The notes under the pieces: generated by a model
What the model was told of the DNA's origin: nothing
The model's database searches: none
The model's input: the letters and a program-made list of their open reading frames with translations, nothing else
Shown here: positions 1 through 7,816 of the stretch, piece by piece
Position numbering within the stretch: the first letter of the stretch is position 1
Layout of the letters: every line of letters starts with the position of its first letter
NCBI GenBank assembly: GCA_947525005.1
Contig: CANNUY010000005.1
Span: 33,879-97,878, forward strand
Source: an uncultured Candidatus Melainabacteria bacterium
Lineage (GTDB): Bacteria; Cyanobacteriota; Vampirovibrionia; Gastranaerophilales; Gastranaerophilaceae
Direction of reading: 5' to 3'
Length of the DNA: 64,000 bases
Program-made: the position numbers and the translations under genes

Positions 1-903
1 GGTGGAATTATAAATGAGGCTGATTTAAAGGTTGCTTTAGATGAGGGCAAAGTTGCAGCTGCGGCGATTGACGTTTATGAAAACGAGCCTAATATTGATA
101 CTTGTCCTTTGATTGATACTAAGGGAAATGTTGTTTTGACTCCACATTTGGGAGCAAGCACAAAAGAAGCTCAGTTGAATGTTGCTGTTGACGTTGCAGA
201 ACAGATTAAAGAAGTTTTGTCTGGTGGTTCAGCATCTTCTGCAGTAAATATTCCATCATTAAGACCTGATAAATTAGAACCTGTAAAAGATTATATGATG
301 ATTGCAGAGAACTCTGGTAAGTTAGCGTCACAGATTTCTAAGGGTAATATTAAAAAGATTGAAATTACAGCTCAAGGTAAGTTGGCTGATTTGGATATTC
401 AACCGTTAGAGGTTGCAGTTTTGAAAGGTGCTTTGTCATCTGTTTTAGAAAGTGTAAATTATGTAAACGCACCTGTTTTGGCTAAGAAACGTGATATAAG
501 TATTATTTCAACTCGTTCAAATGAGGCTTGTAACTTTGCAGGGTTGTTGACAATCAAACTTACTACAAATGAGGGCAGTTATGTTGTAGCAGGAGCGCTT
601 GTTGCAAAAGATATTCCAAGAATTGTTAAGATTAATGAATATGAAACAAGTATTCGTCCTGAAAAACACATGTTGATTGTTCCTCACAAGAACCAACCAT
701 CAATGATTGCAAAGGTTGCACAAGTAATAGGTGAAAACGGTATTAATATTGGTTCGATGAATGTTGTTCAGAAGAATGATAAACATGAAACAGAATCAAT
801 AATGGTTATTAACATTGAATCAGTGGTTGAGGCTAATGTGTTGGCTGAGATTGAAAAAATTGATGGAGTTCATAACCCTATTTATATCAACTTGAATGTG
901 TAA
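1..903 (+). CDS. serA: D-3-phosphoglycerate dehydrogenase, C-terminal part (5' end outside window)
   Basis: Oxidises 3-phosphoglycerate to 3-phosphohydroxypyruvate, the first step of serine synthesis, in the cytosol. The frame is open from base 1, so the 300 visible residues are the C-terminal part of a protein normally about 525 long. The visible piece begins in the end of the NAD-binding domain (AAIDVYENEP). It then shows the HLGAST motif, whose His (about residue 49 of the piece) is the catalytic acid. An allosteric-substrate-binding-type domain follows (about 90-215), and the piece ends in an ACT regulatory domain (about 220-300), so this is the long serA form, commonly serine-inhibited. 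The phosphoserine phosphatase gene follows 48 bases downstream on the same strand and completes a serine operon. No serC is visible here; it may lie upstream. Confidence 0.95.
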   Translation, partial: GGIINEADLKVALDEGKVAAAAIDVYENEPNIDTCPLIDTKGNVVLTPHLGASTKEAQLNVAVDVAEQIKEVLSGGSASSAVNIPSLRPDKLEPVKDYMMIAENSGKLASQISKGNIKKIEITAQGKLADLDIQPLEVAVLKGALSSVLESVNYVNAPVLAKKRDISIISTRSNEACNFAGLLTIKLTTNEGSYVVAGALVAKDIPRIVKINEYETSIRPEKHMLIVPHKNQPSMIAKVAQVIGENGINIGSMNVVQKNDKHETESIMVINIESVVEANVLAEIEKIDGVHNPIYINLNV

Positions 904-951
904 TAATAGTTGAATTTGAGTAATAACTAAATATGGATAAATAGGGACAAT

Positions 952-1572
952 ATGAAACTTGCAGTATTTGATTTTGATTCTACATTAATGGACGGTGAAA
1001 CATTAGAGTTTTTGGCAAAGGAACTCGGGATAGATAAAGAGGTTAGGGAGATAACTGATTTAGCTATGCGAGGTGAGATAGACTTTTTTGAAAGTTTGCA
1101 GAAACGGGTTTCTTTGCTAAAGGGCTTAGAGGTTAAGAAAGTTAATGAAATATGCCATAAGTTACCTTTGATGAAGGGAGCTAAAGAAGTTGTAAGTGGC
1201 TTGAAAGATAGAGGGTATAAGGTTGTATGCTTTTCTGGAGGGTTCAAGAATGCAACTACTTATTTTGCAGAGGAATTGGGGTTAGATGCTGATTTTTCTA
1301 ATGTGCTTCACGAAAAGGACGGTGTTTTGACTGGACTTGTTGGTGGTGAGATGATGTTTAATACTAGCAAGGGCGATATGCTTGTAAGATTGCAACAGGT
1401 TTTGGGAATTGATAGGGGAGAAACTCTTGTTGTTGGCGATGGGGCAAATGATATAAGTATGTTCAGACATGCAGATATTAGGGTTGCTTTTTGTGCAAAA
1501 CCTGTTTTAAGAGAACACGCAAGTATTGTGATTGATGAAAAGAACCTTGCTTTGTTGTTGGATAGGATATAG
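952..1572 (+). CDS. serB: Phosphoserine phosphatase, HAD family
   Basis: Hydrolyses O-phosphoserine to serine, the last step of the pathway begun by the preceding serA. At 206 residues it is the compact SerB size. HAD motif I is DFDST (D7 nucleophile, D9 acid/base). Motif II is SGGF (S95), K140 is the likely motif III lysine, and motif IV is GDGAND (D163, D167). The helical cap lies between motifs I and II (about 15-75). ATG 952 is preceded by a weak AGGGA. Co-direction and the short gap suggest co-transcription with serA. ThrH-type or HPK phosphatases share the fold, but the serA neighbour favours SerB. Confidence 0.9.
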   Translation: MKLAVFDFDSTLMDGETLEFLAKELGIDKEVREITDLAMRGEIDFFESLQKRVSLLKGLEVKKVNEICHKLPLMKGAKEVVSGLKDRGYKVVCFSGGFKNATTYFAEELGLDADFSNVLHEKDGVLTGLVGGEMMFNTSKGDMLVRLQQVLGIDRGETLVVGDGANDISMFRHADIRVAFCAKPVLREHASIVIDEKNLALLLDRI

Positions 1573-1576
1573 AAAC

Positions 1577-1732
1577 CGTCATGACGAGGAACGAAGTGAC
1601 ACGGCAATCCAAAAGTCAACGGTTTTGAATGTTCAGAGTGATGCTGAAACAAATTCCACTACTGTCCATGATAATTTTAATACGTCATTGCGAACGATTA
1701 AACAGTTTGCAAAGTAGTAAGTGCGGCAATCC
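1577..1732. repeat. Two related intergenic repeat units (CGTCAT ... GGCAATCC)
   Basis: Two units share their ends: 1577-1610 starts CGTCATGACGAGG and ends ACGGCAATCC, and 1683-1732 starts CGTCATTGCGAACG and ends GCGGCAATCC. Their centres differ. This style of non-coding element is scattered between genes in many genomes and often yields spurious 'RHDEE..' ORFs, so the short ORF here is not called as a gene. A related inverted pair occurs at 47940-47993. Confidence 0.6.
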
Positions 1733-1789
1733 ATAAACCAATAGTTTTGTAAATTGTAGGTTGGGGTTTCTACCCCAACAAAATATATT

Positions 1790-1893
1790 CAGTGGGATTC
1801 TTCGGTCGTTGCACTCCTTCTGAATGACAGTTCGGAAAGTCATTCAGAGCGTACTGAAAATATTCTGTATCGCAAGCGTGGAATCTCTGTAAA
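1790..1893. repeat. Degenerate inverted-repeat intergenic element
   Basis: The block runs from GTGGGATTCTTCGGTCGTTGC to GCAAGCGTGGAATCTC, so its ends are roughly inverted. It contains perfect 9-base arms, CTGAATGAC (1820-1828) and GTCATTCAG (1839-1847). It is non-coding, lies between convergent serB and the nuclease gene, and is more GC-rich than its surroundings. It looks like a MITE-type or dispersed repeat remnant, but genome copies would have to be counted to be sure. Confidence 0.5.
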
Positions 1894-1899
1894 AAAAGT

Positions 1900-2331
1900 C
1901 TATTGCTTTATATAAACATATTCCATAGCATTACCTGAGTTAAGCATATATTGATTTATATTTAATCTACCCAAATAAATTATACCGAGAGTTCTCCCGT
2001 AAGAATCTTTTCCTTGTCGAAGAAGATATAAATGTTTTTTATTATTAGTTTCAAAAAGCTTAACGAGTGCTTTTTTCTGTTGTACACCTTTTGCAGTTAC
2101 TTCTTCAATAGACATTTTGTTCTTATATGCTTGAGTGTATGCTCTATGAATTTCTTTTGTTTCAAAACAATCAATTCCAATCAAACGAATATTTTCTTTT
2201 TGGTTGTTTTCATTAATAATTTCAATAGTGTCACCATCATAAATTCTTGATAACGTTACTTGAACACGTTCACTTGCAAATGCTAATAATCCTAAAAACA
2301 TAATTACTAATGCCATAAAAAAATTTTTCAT
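1900..2331 (-). CDS. Exported thermonuclease-like protein (SNase domain)
   Basis: A 143-residue protein with an N-terminal hydrophobic signal (about 1-19, ending AFAS) and one staphylococcal-nuclease domain. The domain shows YDGDT (31-35), IRLIGID (48-54, R49), E57 and DSYGR (109-113, R113). R49, E57 and R113 match the catalytic Arg35/Glu43/Arg87 triad of the family, so it should be an active Ca-dependent nuclease. It probably acts in the periplasm or outside the cell on DNA or RNA. Start ATG 2331 has a GGAG ribosome site. The gene is divergent from the HTH gene at 2398, and a 16-base inverted repeat lies between them, so joint regulation is possible. Confidence 0.85.
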   Translation of the reverse strand: MKNFFMALVIMFLGLLAFASERVQVTLSRIYDGDTIEIINENNQKENIRLIGIDCFETKEIHRAYTQAYKNKMSIEEVTAKGVQQKKALVKLFETNNKKHLYLLRQGKDSYGRTLGIIYLGRLNINQYMLNSGNAMEYVYIKQ

Positions 2332-2347
2332 AATTTACTCCTATACT

Positions 2348-2363
2348 ATTACACCTGTGTAAT
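2348..2363. promoter_or_regulatory. Inverted repeat between divergent nuclease and HTH genes
   Basis: ATTACAC-CT-GTGTAAT, with perfect 7-base arms, sits in the 66-base divergent intergenic gap. Its size and position fit a binding site for a dimeric HTH repressor, plausibly the product of the gene at 2398. That assignment is inferred from position only. Confidence 0.5.
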
Positions 2364-2397
2364 GATTTGATAAAAAAATATAGTTACTATTACATAT

Positions 2398-2655
2398 ATG
2401 AAACGATTAAAAAATGATGATAAAAATTTAAAAGCATTTGGTGAACATATAAGAAAACTTAGAATGCGCAAATCAAATTCATTAAATGAGATTGCATTTA
2501 CAAGAGGTGGTGTTACATCTGCAACACTTAGCCGAATTGAAAACGGTCTTGTAGATTTTAAATTTTCAACATTATTGAAATTATCTCATACGTTAGACAT
2601 CTCCATACAAGAACTTTTTAAAGATTTTGTATACAGTGATATTTCAGAAGATTAA
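2398..2655 (+). CDS. Small XRE-family HTH transcriptional regulator
   Basis: An 85-residue protein that is almost entirely one lambda-Cro/C1-type HTH domain (about 15-72). It contains the core 'GGVTSATLSRIENG', where the recognition helix would lie, and the hydrophobic pattern 'LLKLSHTLDISIQELF' typical of the fourth helix. There is no sensor or partner domain, so it is a small DNA-binding regulator of unknown target. It is preceded by the inverted repeat at 2348-2363 and followed by a 20-base perfect palindrome at 2659-2678. Either could be its operator. No clear Shine-Dalgarno site is present. Confidence 0.8.
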   Translation: MKRLKNDDKNLKAFGEHIRKLRMRKSNSLNEIAFTRGGVTSATLSRIENGLVDFKFSTLLKLSHTLDISIQELFKDFVYSDISED

Positions 2656-2658
2656 TTT

Positions 2659-2678
2659 TAGGTTGCTATAGCAACCTA
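2659..2678. promoter_or_regulatory. Perfect 20-base palindrome between two HTH genes
   Basis: TAGGTTGCTATAGCAACCTA reads the same on both strands. It lies 4 bases after the stop of the first HTH gene and 32 bases before the start of the second. It has no hairpin loop and no T-run, so an operator for a dimeric HTH protein fits better than a terminator. Confidence 0.55.
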
Positions 2679-2690
2679 GTTTAACTAACA

Positions 2691-2735
2691 TTAGCATTAA
2701 AATTAGTTTTATGCAAGAACATATAGCTAAATCTA
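2691..2735 (+). repeat. Promoter/start segment of HTH gene, copy A of a duplicated sequence
   Basis: Bases 2691-2735 hold a -10-like TAAAAT (2698-2703), a 7-base gap, the ATG of the HTH gene at 2711 and its first codons. A close copy occurs at 7407-7452 without the rest of the gene. Conservation across the -10 box, start codon and early codons suggests the 3' copy is a decayed gene remnant or a mobile piece. Confidence 0.6.
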
Positions 2736-2989
2736 TGAATAAAGTAATTGTTGTTCTTTCAAAAATTATTGAAAAGCACAGAATTTCTACAGGGAAATCT
2801 ATGTATAAAATTGCCGCTGAAAGTGGATTATCTAAGTCAACTTGGAGAGAGGCTGAACTTGCAGAATGTAGCAATATAACACTATCAACACTTATGCAAA
2901 TTGCTGAGGGATTAGAAATCCCTCTTAATAAAATTATTGAAGAATTATATGAAGAATTAGGTGAAAATTTTACTTTAATAGATGAATAA
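2711..2989 (+). CDS. Small XRE-family HTH regulator
   Basis: A 92-residue Cro/C1-type HTH protein. The domain spans about residues 16-80, with 'SMYKIAAESGLSKSTWREAE' covering helices 2-3 and 'TLSTLMQIAEGLEIPLNKII' helix 4. The tail is acidic. It has no detectable ribosome-binding site, while a TAAAAT box ends 7 bases before ATG, so the transcript may be leaderless. It is unlike its upstream HTH neighbour beyond the fold. The target is unknown; a perfect palindrome lies just upstream. Confidence 0.75.
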   Translation: MQEHIAKSMNKVIVVLSKIIEKHRISTGKSMYKIAAESGLSKSTWREAELAECSNITLSTLMQIAEGLEIPLNKIIEELYEELGENFTLIDE

Positions 2990-3096
2990 CCTTTAATTTT
3001 AAATTTTAATTTGTACTTTTTTTAGGTATTCTATCTTCACTGAGTTTTAATCTTAACAAAATATATTCTGATAACCATTTCAGCAAATATTAAACC

Positions 3097-3588
3097 TTAC
3101 CCACGGAATCCTTCATCGTCAATTAGTTCATCGCCATTATATGCACTTACTGCTAGTTGGTCGCAGATTTCATTGAACTCATGCCCATTGTGTCCTTTTA
3201 CCCATACAAATTCAATATTATGTGGCTTCATCAATTCTATAAGTCGTTTCCATAAGTCAACATTCTTTACAGGCTTATTAGATGAGTTTCTCCAGTTCTT
3301 TGCTTGCCAACCGTCAATCCATTTTTTTGTTATGGCATCAAGCACATATTTGCTATCAGAGGTAAGTACAATGTTACAAGGTGATTTTAAAGCCTCAAGC
3401 GATACAATAACTCCTAACAACTCCATGCGATTATTTGTAGTGAGTTTATAACCCTGTGACAACTTTTTTATCACATATTCGCCATTCGATTTTTTATATC
3501 TTAAAACAGCTCCATAGCCACCTTTTCCTGGATTTCCACTACAAGCTCCGTCTGTATAAATTTCTACATTTGGTTTCACATCTGCCAT
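3097..3588 (-). CDS. rnhA: Ribonuclease HI
   Basis: Cleaves the RNA strand of RNA-DNA hybrids (R-loops, Okazaki primers) in the cytosol. The 163 residues match single-domain RNase HI. The catalytic acids are in place: D13 in YTDGACSGNPG, E56 in NRMELL, D78 in TSDSKYV and D143 in NEICDQLA, with the 'VKGHNGHEFN' His loop at about 131-139. No N-terminal hybrid-binding domain is present. There is no Shine-Dalgarno site; TAAAAT lies exactly 6 bases before the ATG, so the mRNA could be leaderless. It is divergent from fabI. Confidence 0.95.
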   Translation of the reverse strand: MADVKPNVEIYTDGACSGNPGKGGYGAVLRYKKSNGEYVIKKLSQGYKLTTNNRMELLGVIVSLEALKSPCNIVLTSDSKYVLDAITKKWIDGWQAKNWRNSSNKPVKNVDLWKRLIELMKPHNIEFVWVKGHNGHEFNEICDQLAVSAYNGDELIDDEGFRG

Positions 3589-3701
3589 TACTTTATTTTA
3601 AAATAAACATATAGATTTGTGTAGATAAGTTTCTTTATATTTGAAAATTGGTTATATTTTTGGTAAAATTGGTTTGTAGATTTATGAGAGAGGAATTAAT
3701 T

Positions 3702-4511
3702 ATGGAATTAATGAAGGGTAAAAAAGGTGTAATATTCGGTGTTTCTAATACTCACGGTATTGCATACGGTATAGCCAAACAATTACATGAAGCTGGTGCT
3801 GAAATCGCTTTTTCATACGCTGGTGAAGCTATGGAAAAAAGAGTTAGACCTATCGCTGAAAGTATGAACGCAAAAATTATTATGAGCTGTGACGTTACAA
3901 AAGAAGACGAAGTTAAAGCTGTATTTGATGCTTGTGAAAAAGAATATGGTAAAATCGATTTCGTTGTACACGCAGTTGCTTTCGCTAAGAAAGAAGATTT
4001 AATGGGTAAATTCATCGATACATCAATCGAAGGTTGGAACACTGCTTTAGGTGTTAGTGCTTATTCATTAGTAACTATCTGTAGAAACGCAAAACCTATT
4101 ATGAACGAAGGTGGTTCTGTATTAGCATTGACTTACTTGGGTTCTCAATACGTAGTTTCTAACTACAATGTAATGGGTGTTGCAAAGGCAGCTCTAGAAT
4201 CATCAATGAGATATCTTGCTATGGATATGGGTGAAAATGGTGTTAGAGTTAACTGCTTGTCATCAGGTGCTGTTAAAACATTAGCTGCTATGGGTATCAG
4301 TGGATTCCCTAGAATGTTGAAGGCTGCTGTTGTTAAAGCTCCTCTAAAAAGAAATGTTACTTTGGAAGATGTTGGTAGAGCTGGACTTTATCTTGCTTCA
4401 GACCTATCTAGTGGTACTACTGGTCAAGTTCTTTACTGTGACTGTGGTTGTCACTGTGTTTATGGTTCTTCTGAAGAAATGGAAATCATTTCAAGTAACG
4501 TTAATATCTAG
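3702..4511 (+). CDS. fabI: Enoyl-[acyl-carrier-protein] reductase (NADH), FabI type
   Basis: Reduces trans-2-enoyl-ACP in the last step of each fatty-acid elongation cycle. ATG 3702 was chosen over an in-frame start at 3648 because GAGAGGAATT precedes it and the protein then begins, like the family, just before the cofactor loop GVSNTHGIAYG (13-23). It has 269 residues. The catalytic set is Y145, Y155 and K162 (the Y-x6-K pattern of FabI). Odd: the usual C-terminal '(D)AGYHIMG' segment reads YCDCGCHCVYG (245-255), placing four cysteines near the active-site end. A hairpin terminator follows. The substrate supply genes accB and accC are at 17.9-19.8 kb. Confidence 0.93.
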   Translation: MELMKGKKGVIFGVSNTHGIAYGIAKQLHEAGAEIAFSYAGEAMEKRVRPIAESMNAKIIMSCDVTKEDEVKAVFDACEKEYGKIDFVVHAVAFAKKEDLMGKFIDTSIEGWNTALGVSAYSLVTICRNAKPIMNEGGSVLALTYLGSQYVVSNYNVMGVAKAALESSMRYLAMDMGENGVRVNCLSSGAVKTLAAMGISGFPRMLKAAVVKAPLKRNVTLEDVGRAGLYLASDLSSGTTGQVLYCDCGCHCVYGSSEEMEIISSNVNI

Positions 4512-4536
4512 TTTGAATGATTTTAAGAACATAATT

Positions 4537-4565
4537 AAAAGCCACTCATTATTGAGTGGCTTTTT
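4537..4565. terminator. Bidirectional rho-independent terminator
   Basis: AAAAGCCACTCA and TGAGTGGCTTTT form a 12-bp stem with a 4-base loop, flanked by A and T runs. It lies between convergent fabI and the DUF3326 gene and can serve both. Confidence 0.9.
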
Positions 4566-4602
4566 AAATATTTTGAAATCTTCTTATATAACTAAGTAAT
4601 AA

Positions 4603-5562
4603 TTATTTTTGTTTAACAATATTCAATGCTTCTTCGTAACTGTCAACCAAAATTATATTTTCGTTTATTTTGTCTTTTGTAATATCAAGTACCGTTTTAT
4701 TTTCCCCGATTGCATAAACTGGTATGTTTCGTTTTAAACATTCAAATACAGGTATTGAACCTAGTGAGTTTGCAGGCATGATTAAGAATTTTAAATCATT
4801 CACTGAATAACCATTTTGGTTAAAATTAAGTAATGGCGCTTGTGATAAACCTAACAAAATACATGGTAAGTAAGTTGGAGTTATGTATTCTGCTGAACAT
4901 CTAGAATCAACAATTTCTTGAGATATAGTAATATCATCAAATGCAGGAGAATGAGCACAAGGCACTTTTAAGGTTTTTGATATATGGTGTGAAATAATAG
5001 CTTCAACACCACCTACAGGGTCAACTCCAACCCCGTTTGAATAATCATCAAAATCATCGTCCTCAAACCTACACACTATTGCAAGTACTTCTGCGCCTTG
5101 TTCTAAGAGTCTTTTCCCTGACTCTACAATGGTTTGAATATTGTTCACAGAACCTGTTGAAATTCCTGATTTATCGACTGCAAATTCTACCCCAACGTAT
5201 TCTTTTGTGATGTCATATCCAATAATATTGCAACCATAGATTGTTTTCACAGCATTCATGGTGTTTATATGAACATTTATAATCCCTTGAGGAATTGATT
5301 TATCAATAATTACACCAATTTTGTTCTTTTTTGTTGTTGGATTTAGGTTAAGACGACCTTTACAGAATTCATCGATTGAATATCCCTCAACATAAAGCAT
5401 GTTGTCAGTTATTCCAGAAAAGCAACCTGCATTAACGACATTAGGGTTTACTATAAGTTGAAAATCTTTTGCGAATTCTCGTGCCCAAAAACTTGCATCA
5501 CCAGCAAATCCTCCGATTGATGCACCTATTCCTGTTGGTACTATAAAAGCTCCTAAATCCAT
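4603..5562 (-). CDS. DUF3326 family protein (cyanobacterial/plastid-type, function unknown)
   Basis: About 319 residues that I recognise as DUF3326, a family known mainly from Cyanobacteria and plants. Its hallmarks are the N-terminal 'VPTGIGASIGGFAGDA', 'NPNVVNAG', 'MLYVEGYSIDEF', 'GVGVDPVGGVEAIISH' and 'VPCAHSPAF' segments. The function is unknown; the conserved Gly, Asp and His runs suggest an enzyme. ATG 5562 is preferred because AGG lies 4 bases upstream and the family begins near 'FIVPTGIG'; an in-frame ATG at 5580 would add six residues. It stands alone, ends at the shared terminator, and is one of the best lineage markers in the window. Confidence 0.85.
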   Translation of the reverse strand: MDLGAFIVPTGIGASIGGFAGDASFWAREFAKDFQLIVNPNVVNAGCFSGITDNMLYVEGYSIDEFCKGRLNLNPTTKKNKIGVIIDKSIPQGIINVHINTMNAVKTIYGCNIIGYDITKEYVGVEFAVDKSGISTGSVNNIQTIVESGKRLLEQGAEVLAIVCRFEDDDFDDYSNGVGVDPVGGVEAIISHHISKTLKVPCAHSPAFDDITISQEIVDSRCSAEYITPTYLPCILLGLSQAPLLNFNQNGYSVNDLKFLIMPANSLGSIPVFECLKRNIPVYAIGENKTVLDITKDKINENIILVDSYEEALNIVKQK

Positions 5563-5676
5563 AAACCTATGATAAAACATTTGTAAAAAAATGTAAACAA
5601 AAATCTTTTAAAATCTAAAGAAAATGTGTAAAAATACCGTAGATATAGAAGTACGTACATAAATTAGGAATTCATC

Positions 5677-7398
5677 GTGGGATTAGCATCATCACAAGCA
5701 AGATTATTATCATTGACATCTCGCCAACATACAATAGAGGCGAATGCTCAACGCTTGATGAGTGAAAAAATGAGGTTGAGTAACAGTTCTGATGCTGTTT
5801 ATCAAAAATATATGAATGCGTTAGATGAAACGGCATTGAAAACCCGTCAAACAAATGATGTGGGTGAAACTTCTTGGATAGATGGTAGTATTAACAATCT
5901 TATGAGATATAATGCATCTGATGACACGTCTGGTACTGTTTTTTATGTACAAGATATAGATTCTGGCAAGTTGTATGTACCAAAAGAGGTGTTTGATAAT
6001 TATAACAATTTGACTGCAGCGACTGTTCCAACTGGTTATGATTATACTGATGCAATGAAGTTTGCAACTTTGTTTGGAATAGAGTACAACAGAGTAGATA
6101 ATAATGCTGATGTATTGAGAAATTATCAGGAAGCGATTAATAATGGTTGGGACAATGCACTAACAGATGAACAGTATAATAAGTATACAGTAGAGGCAAA
6201 CAAAGATAAAGATGTTCAAACTGTTGCACAGACATTAAGAGGTATGTTGCCAGCAGGGTTGACTACAGTTACTTCTAAAGAAGGTGATACAACAAAGACA
6301 AGCAAAATTTATAAGTTGGGTACCACAAAAAAGGCTATTGCACAAAACTATGAAGCGTATGTAATGCAAATTTTAGGTTCACCAAGTCAAACAGCAGCTT
6401 ATCAAGCAAAAGACTTGGCATTATTACAAGAATCATTGAATTTGATGAAAACAATTTCAGCTAATGCTGAAGAAGATAAGGTATATCAAGATGGGGTTGA
6501 AGCTCCAGCTGCTGGTGGCTCAACAACGACGACAAATGTTACTGCGACAAAAACATATACGACAAAAGAAATTAAGGCAAATAATGGTACATTAGATTAT
6601 GTTTCTGCAAAAGACGGTTCTTCTGATTTTGACGGTGACACTAAATTTGAAATTATGTTGAACGGTGGTACTATTACTTGGTCAGCCACTTATGATGTTG
6701 AGTATTCAAATAAATGGGCACAAAGGTTGTATGGTCAAAAAGATGTAGAAACAAGTAAAACAACAAATGTTTACGATACCAATACTACAAATGTTTTGGC
6801 GCAATATGGTGCAACTACAATGGGTCAAGCATTAACATCATTGTTTGATAAAATGTCTGCATCAACACATTATTCGGCTGGTATACTTCAAAATATGGGT
6901 AAAACTGAAGATGATGTTGTAAAATACAGAAAATTCAAAGAAGCTGAAACAGAATTTTCTATGTATTCGCCTGATTATGAATATATTCCATCAGATAAAG
7001 TTAAGTCAGCATATTATGAAGGTATTTACAATGCAATAACTTCAGCTGGTGGCTGTGAACAGGTTAATGACGATACTGCAAAAAATGCATCTTGGGTACA
7101 AAACATGATTAAGAACGCTAAGGTGATTCTTACGACTTGGGATAGTAGTGAAAATATGTTATCAAGAACTTCTGCGGCTTTGAATGTAGATGTTAAAGAA
7201 ATATCAGATACTCCTAAAGTACAACAAGCAGAACAGGATTATGAAGCTGAAACAGAATTGATTAATGCAAAAGATACAAAGATTGATAACATATTGAATA
7301 AGTTAGAAACTGAACGCTCATCTATTACAACAGAAATAGAAGGTATTCAGAAGGTAATGGACGACAACGTGACAACAGTTTTCAAGTTGTTTAGTTAG
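5677..7398 (+). CDS. Large unknown protein with flagellar-hook-like/coiled-coil ends
   Basis: 573 residues, starting at GTG 5677 with AGGA 7 bases upstream. The N-terminus 'MGLASSQARLLSLTSRQ' followed by a heptad-rich helix (about 15-55) and the helical C-terminus (about 510-570, 'NILNKLETERSSITTEIEGI') resemble paired N- and C-terminal coiled coils of axial filament proteins. The family is not recognised. The middle is polar, with a Thr-rich stretch near 275-295. There is no signal peptide or membrane segment. It is transcribed alone. It could be a flagellar/rod-type or surface filament component lacking a classical signal, but this rests only on shape. Confidence 0.7.
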   Translation: MGLASSQARLLSLTSRQHTIEANAQRLMSEKMRLSNSSDAVYQKYMNALDETALKTRQTNDVGETSWIDGSINNLMRYNASDDTSGTVFYVQDIDSGKLYVPKEVFDNYNNLTAATVPTGYDYTDAMKFATLFGIEYNRVDNNADVLRNYQEAINNGWDNALTDEQYNKYTVEANKDKDVQTVAQTLRGMLPAGLTTVTSKEGDTTKTSKIYKLGTTKKAIAQNYEAYVMQILGSPSQTAAYQAKDLALLQESLNLMKTISANAEEDKVYQDGVEAPAAGGSTTTTNVTATKTYTTKEIKANNGTLDYVSAKDGSSDFDGDTKFEIMLNGGTITWSATYDVEYSNKWAQRLYGQKDVETSKTTNVYDTNTTNVLAQYGATTMGQALTSLFDKMSASTHYSAGILQNMGKTEDDVVKYRKFKEAETEFSMYSPDYEYIPSDKVKSAYYEGIYNAITSAGGCEQVNDDTAKNASWVQNMIKNAKVILTTWDSSENMLSRTSAALNVDVKEISDTPKVQQAEQDYEAETELINAKDTKIDNILNKLETERSSITTEIEGIQKVMDDNVTTVFKLFS

Positions 7399-7406
7399 GA
7401 CTTTCT

Positions 7407-7452
7407 AGCATTAAGATTAGTTTTATTTTATGCAAGAATATATAGCTAAATC
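7407..7452 (+). repeat. Copy B of the HTH-gene start segment (decayed)
   Basis: Matches 2691-2735 nearly base for base: TAGCATTAAGATTAGTTTT, a small TATTT insertion, then ATGCAAGAATATATAGCTAAATCT. After this the reading frame diverges and stops at once, so no gene is encoded. It lies 9 bases after the stop of the 573-residue gene. Confidence 0.65.
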
Positions 7453-7499
7453 TGATTGATATTTTTAAAGACATGGTCATTAAGAACTTAATCGATTTT

Positions 7500-7814
7500 C
7501 TAATTATTTTGGCTATTTTCTTGTCTTCTTAAAAATTCACAATCAGCTTCTAATCTTTTATCTTCCATTTTATCAATAAGTTCTTCAATATTATTCAGTT
7601 GTTTTAGTTCAAACCCAACCTCAGCTAACAAAACACAGTCATTACACAATCTATAATGACCATATTGAATAGATCCAGCTAAGCAAGCATCTTGTCCACA
7701 AGCATCACATTGAAAATACTCGTTTTCACTATCAGGGTTATCGTTTATGTCGTCAATCTTCATCTGAGCAACGACTTTTTGCATTTCTTCTACAACTTCT
7801 TCTCTTGATTTCAT
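7500..7814 (-). CDS. Small zinc-ribbon-like protein
   Basis: 104 residues, not assigned to a family. The centre holds five cysteines, C36-x2-C39, C44 and C57-x2-C60 ('CDACG' and 'CNDC'), a four- to five-ligand zinc-finger arrangement. Flanking segments are helical and charged, which suggests a protein- or nucleic-acid-binding adaptor. The ATG lies only two bases after the pdxJ stop, so it is the last gene of a murT-pdxJ operon and is probably translated by coupling. Confidence 0.65.
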   Translation of the reverse strand: MKSREEVVEEMQKVVAQMKIDDINDNPDSENEYFQCDACGQDACLAGSIQYGHYRLCNDCVLLAEVGFELKQLNNIEELIDKMEDKRLEADCEFLRRQENSQNN

Positions 7815-7816
7815 AA

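Noticed and set aside
927..1247. 106-residue reading frame on the minus strand over serB
   Set aside because: It lies inside the clear serB gene on the opposite strand and has low-complexity Ser/Phe content; it is a shadow of serB.
1532..1717. 61-residue plus-strand frame with 'RHDEERSDTAIQ'
   Set aside because: It comes from the dispersed intergenic repeat; no ribosome site, and the composition is that of repeat-derived false ORFs.
3648..3701. In-frame upstream extension of fabI
   Set aside because: ATG 3702 has GAGAGGAATT upstream and gives the family N-terminus.
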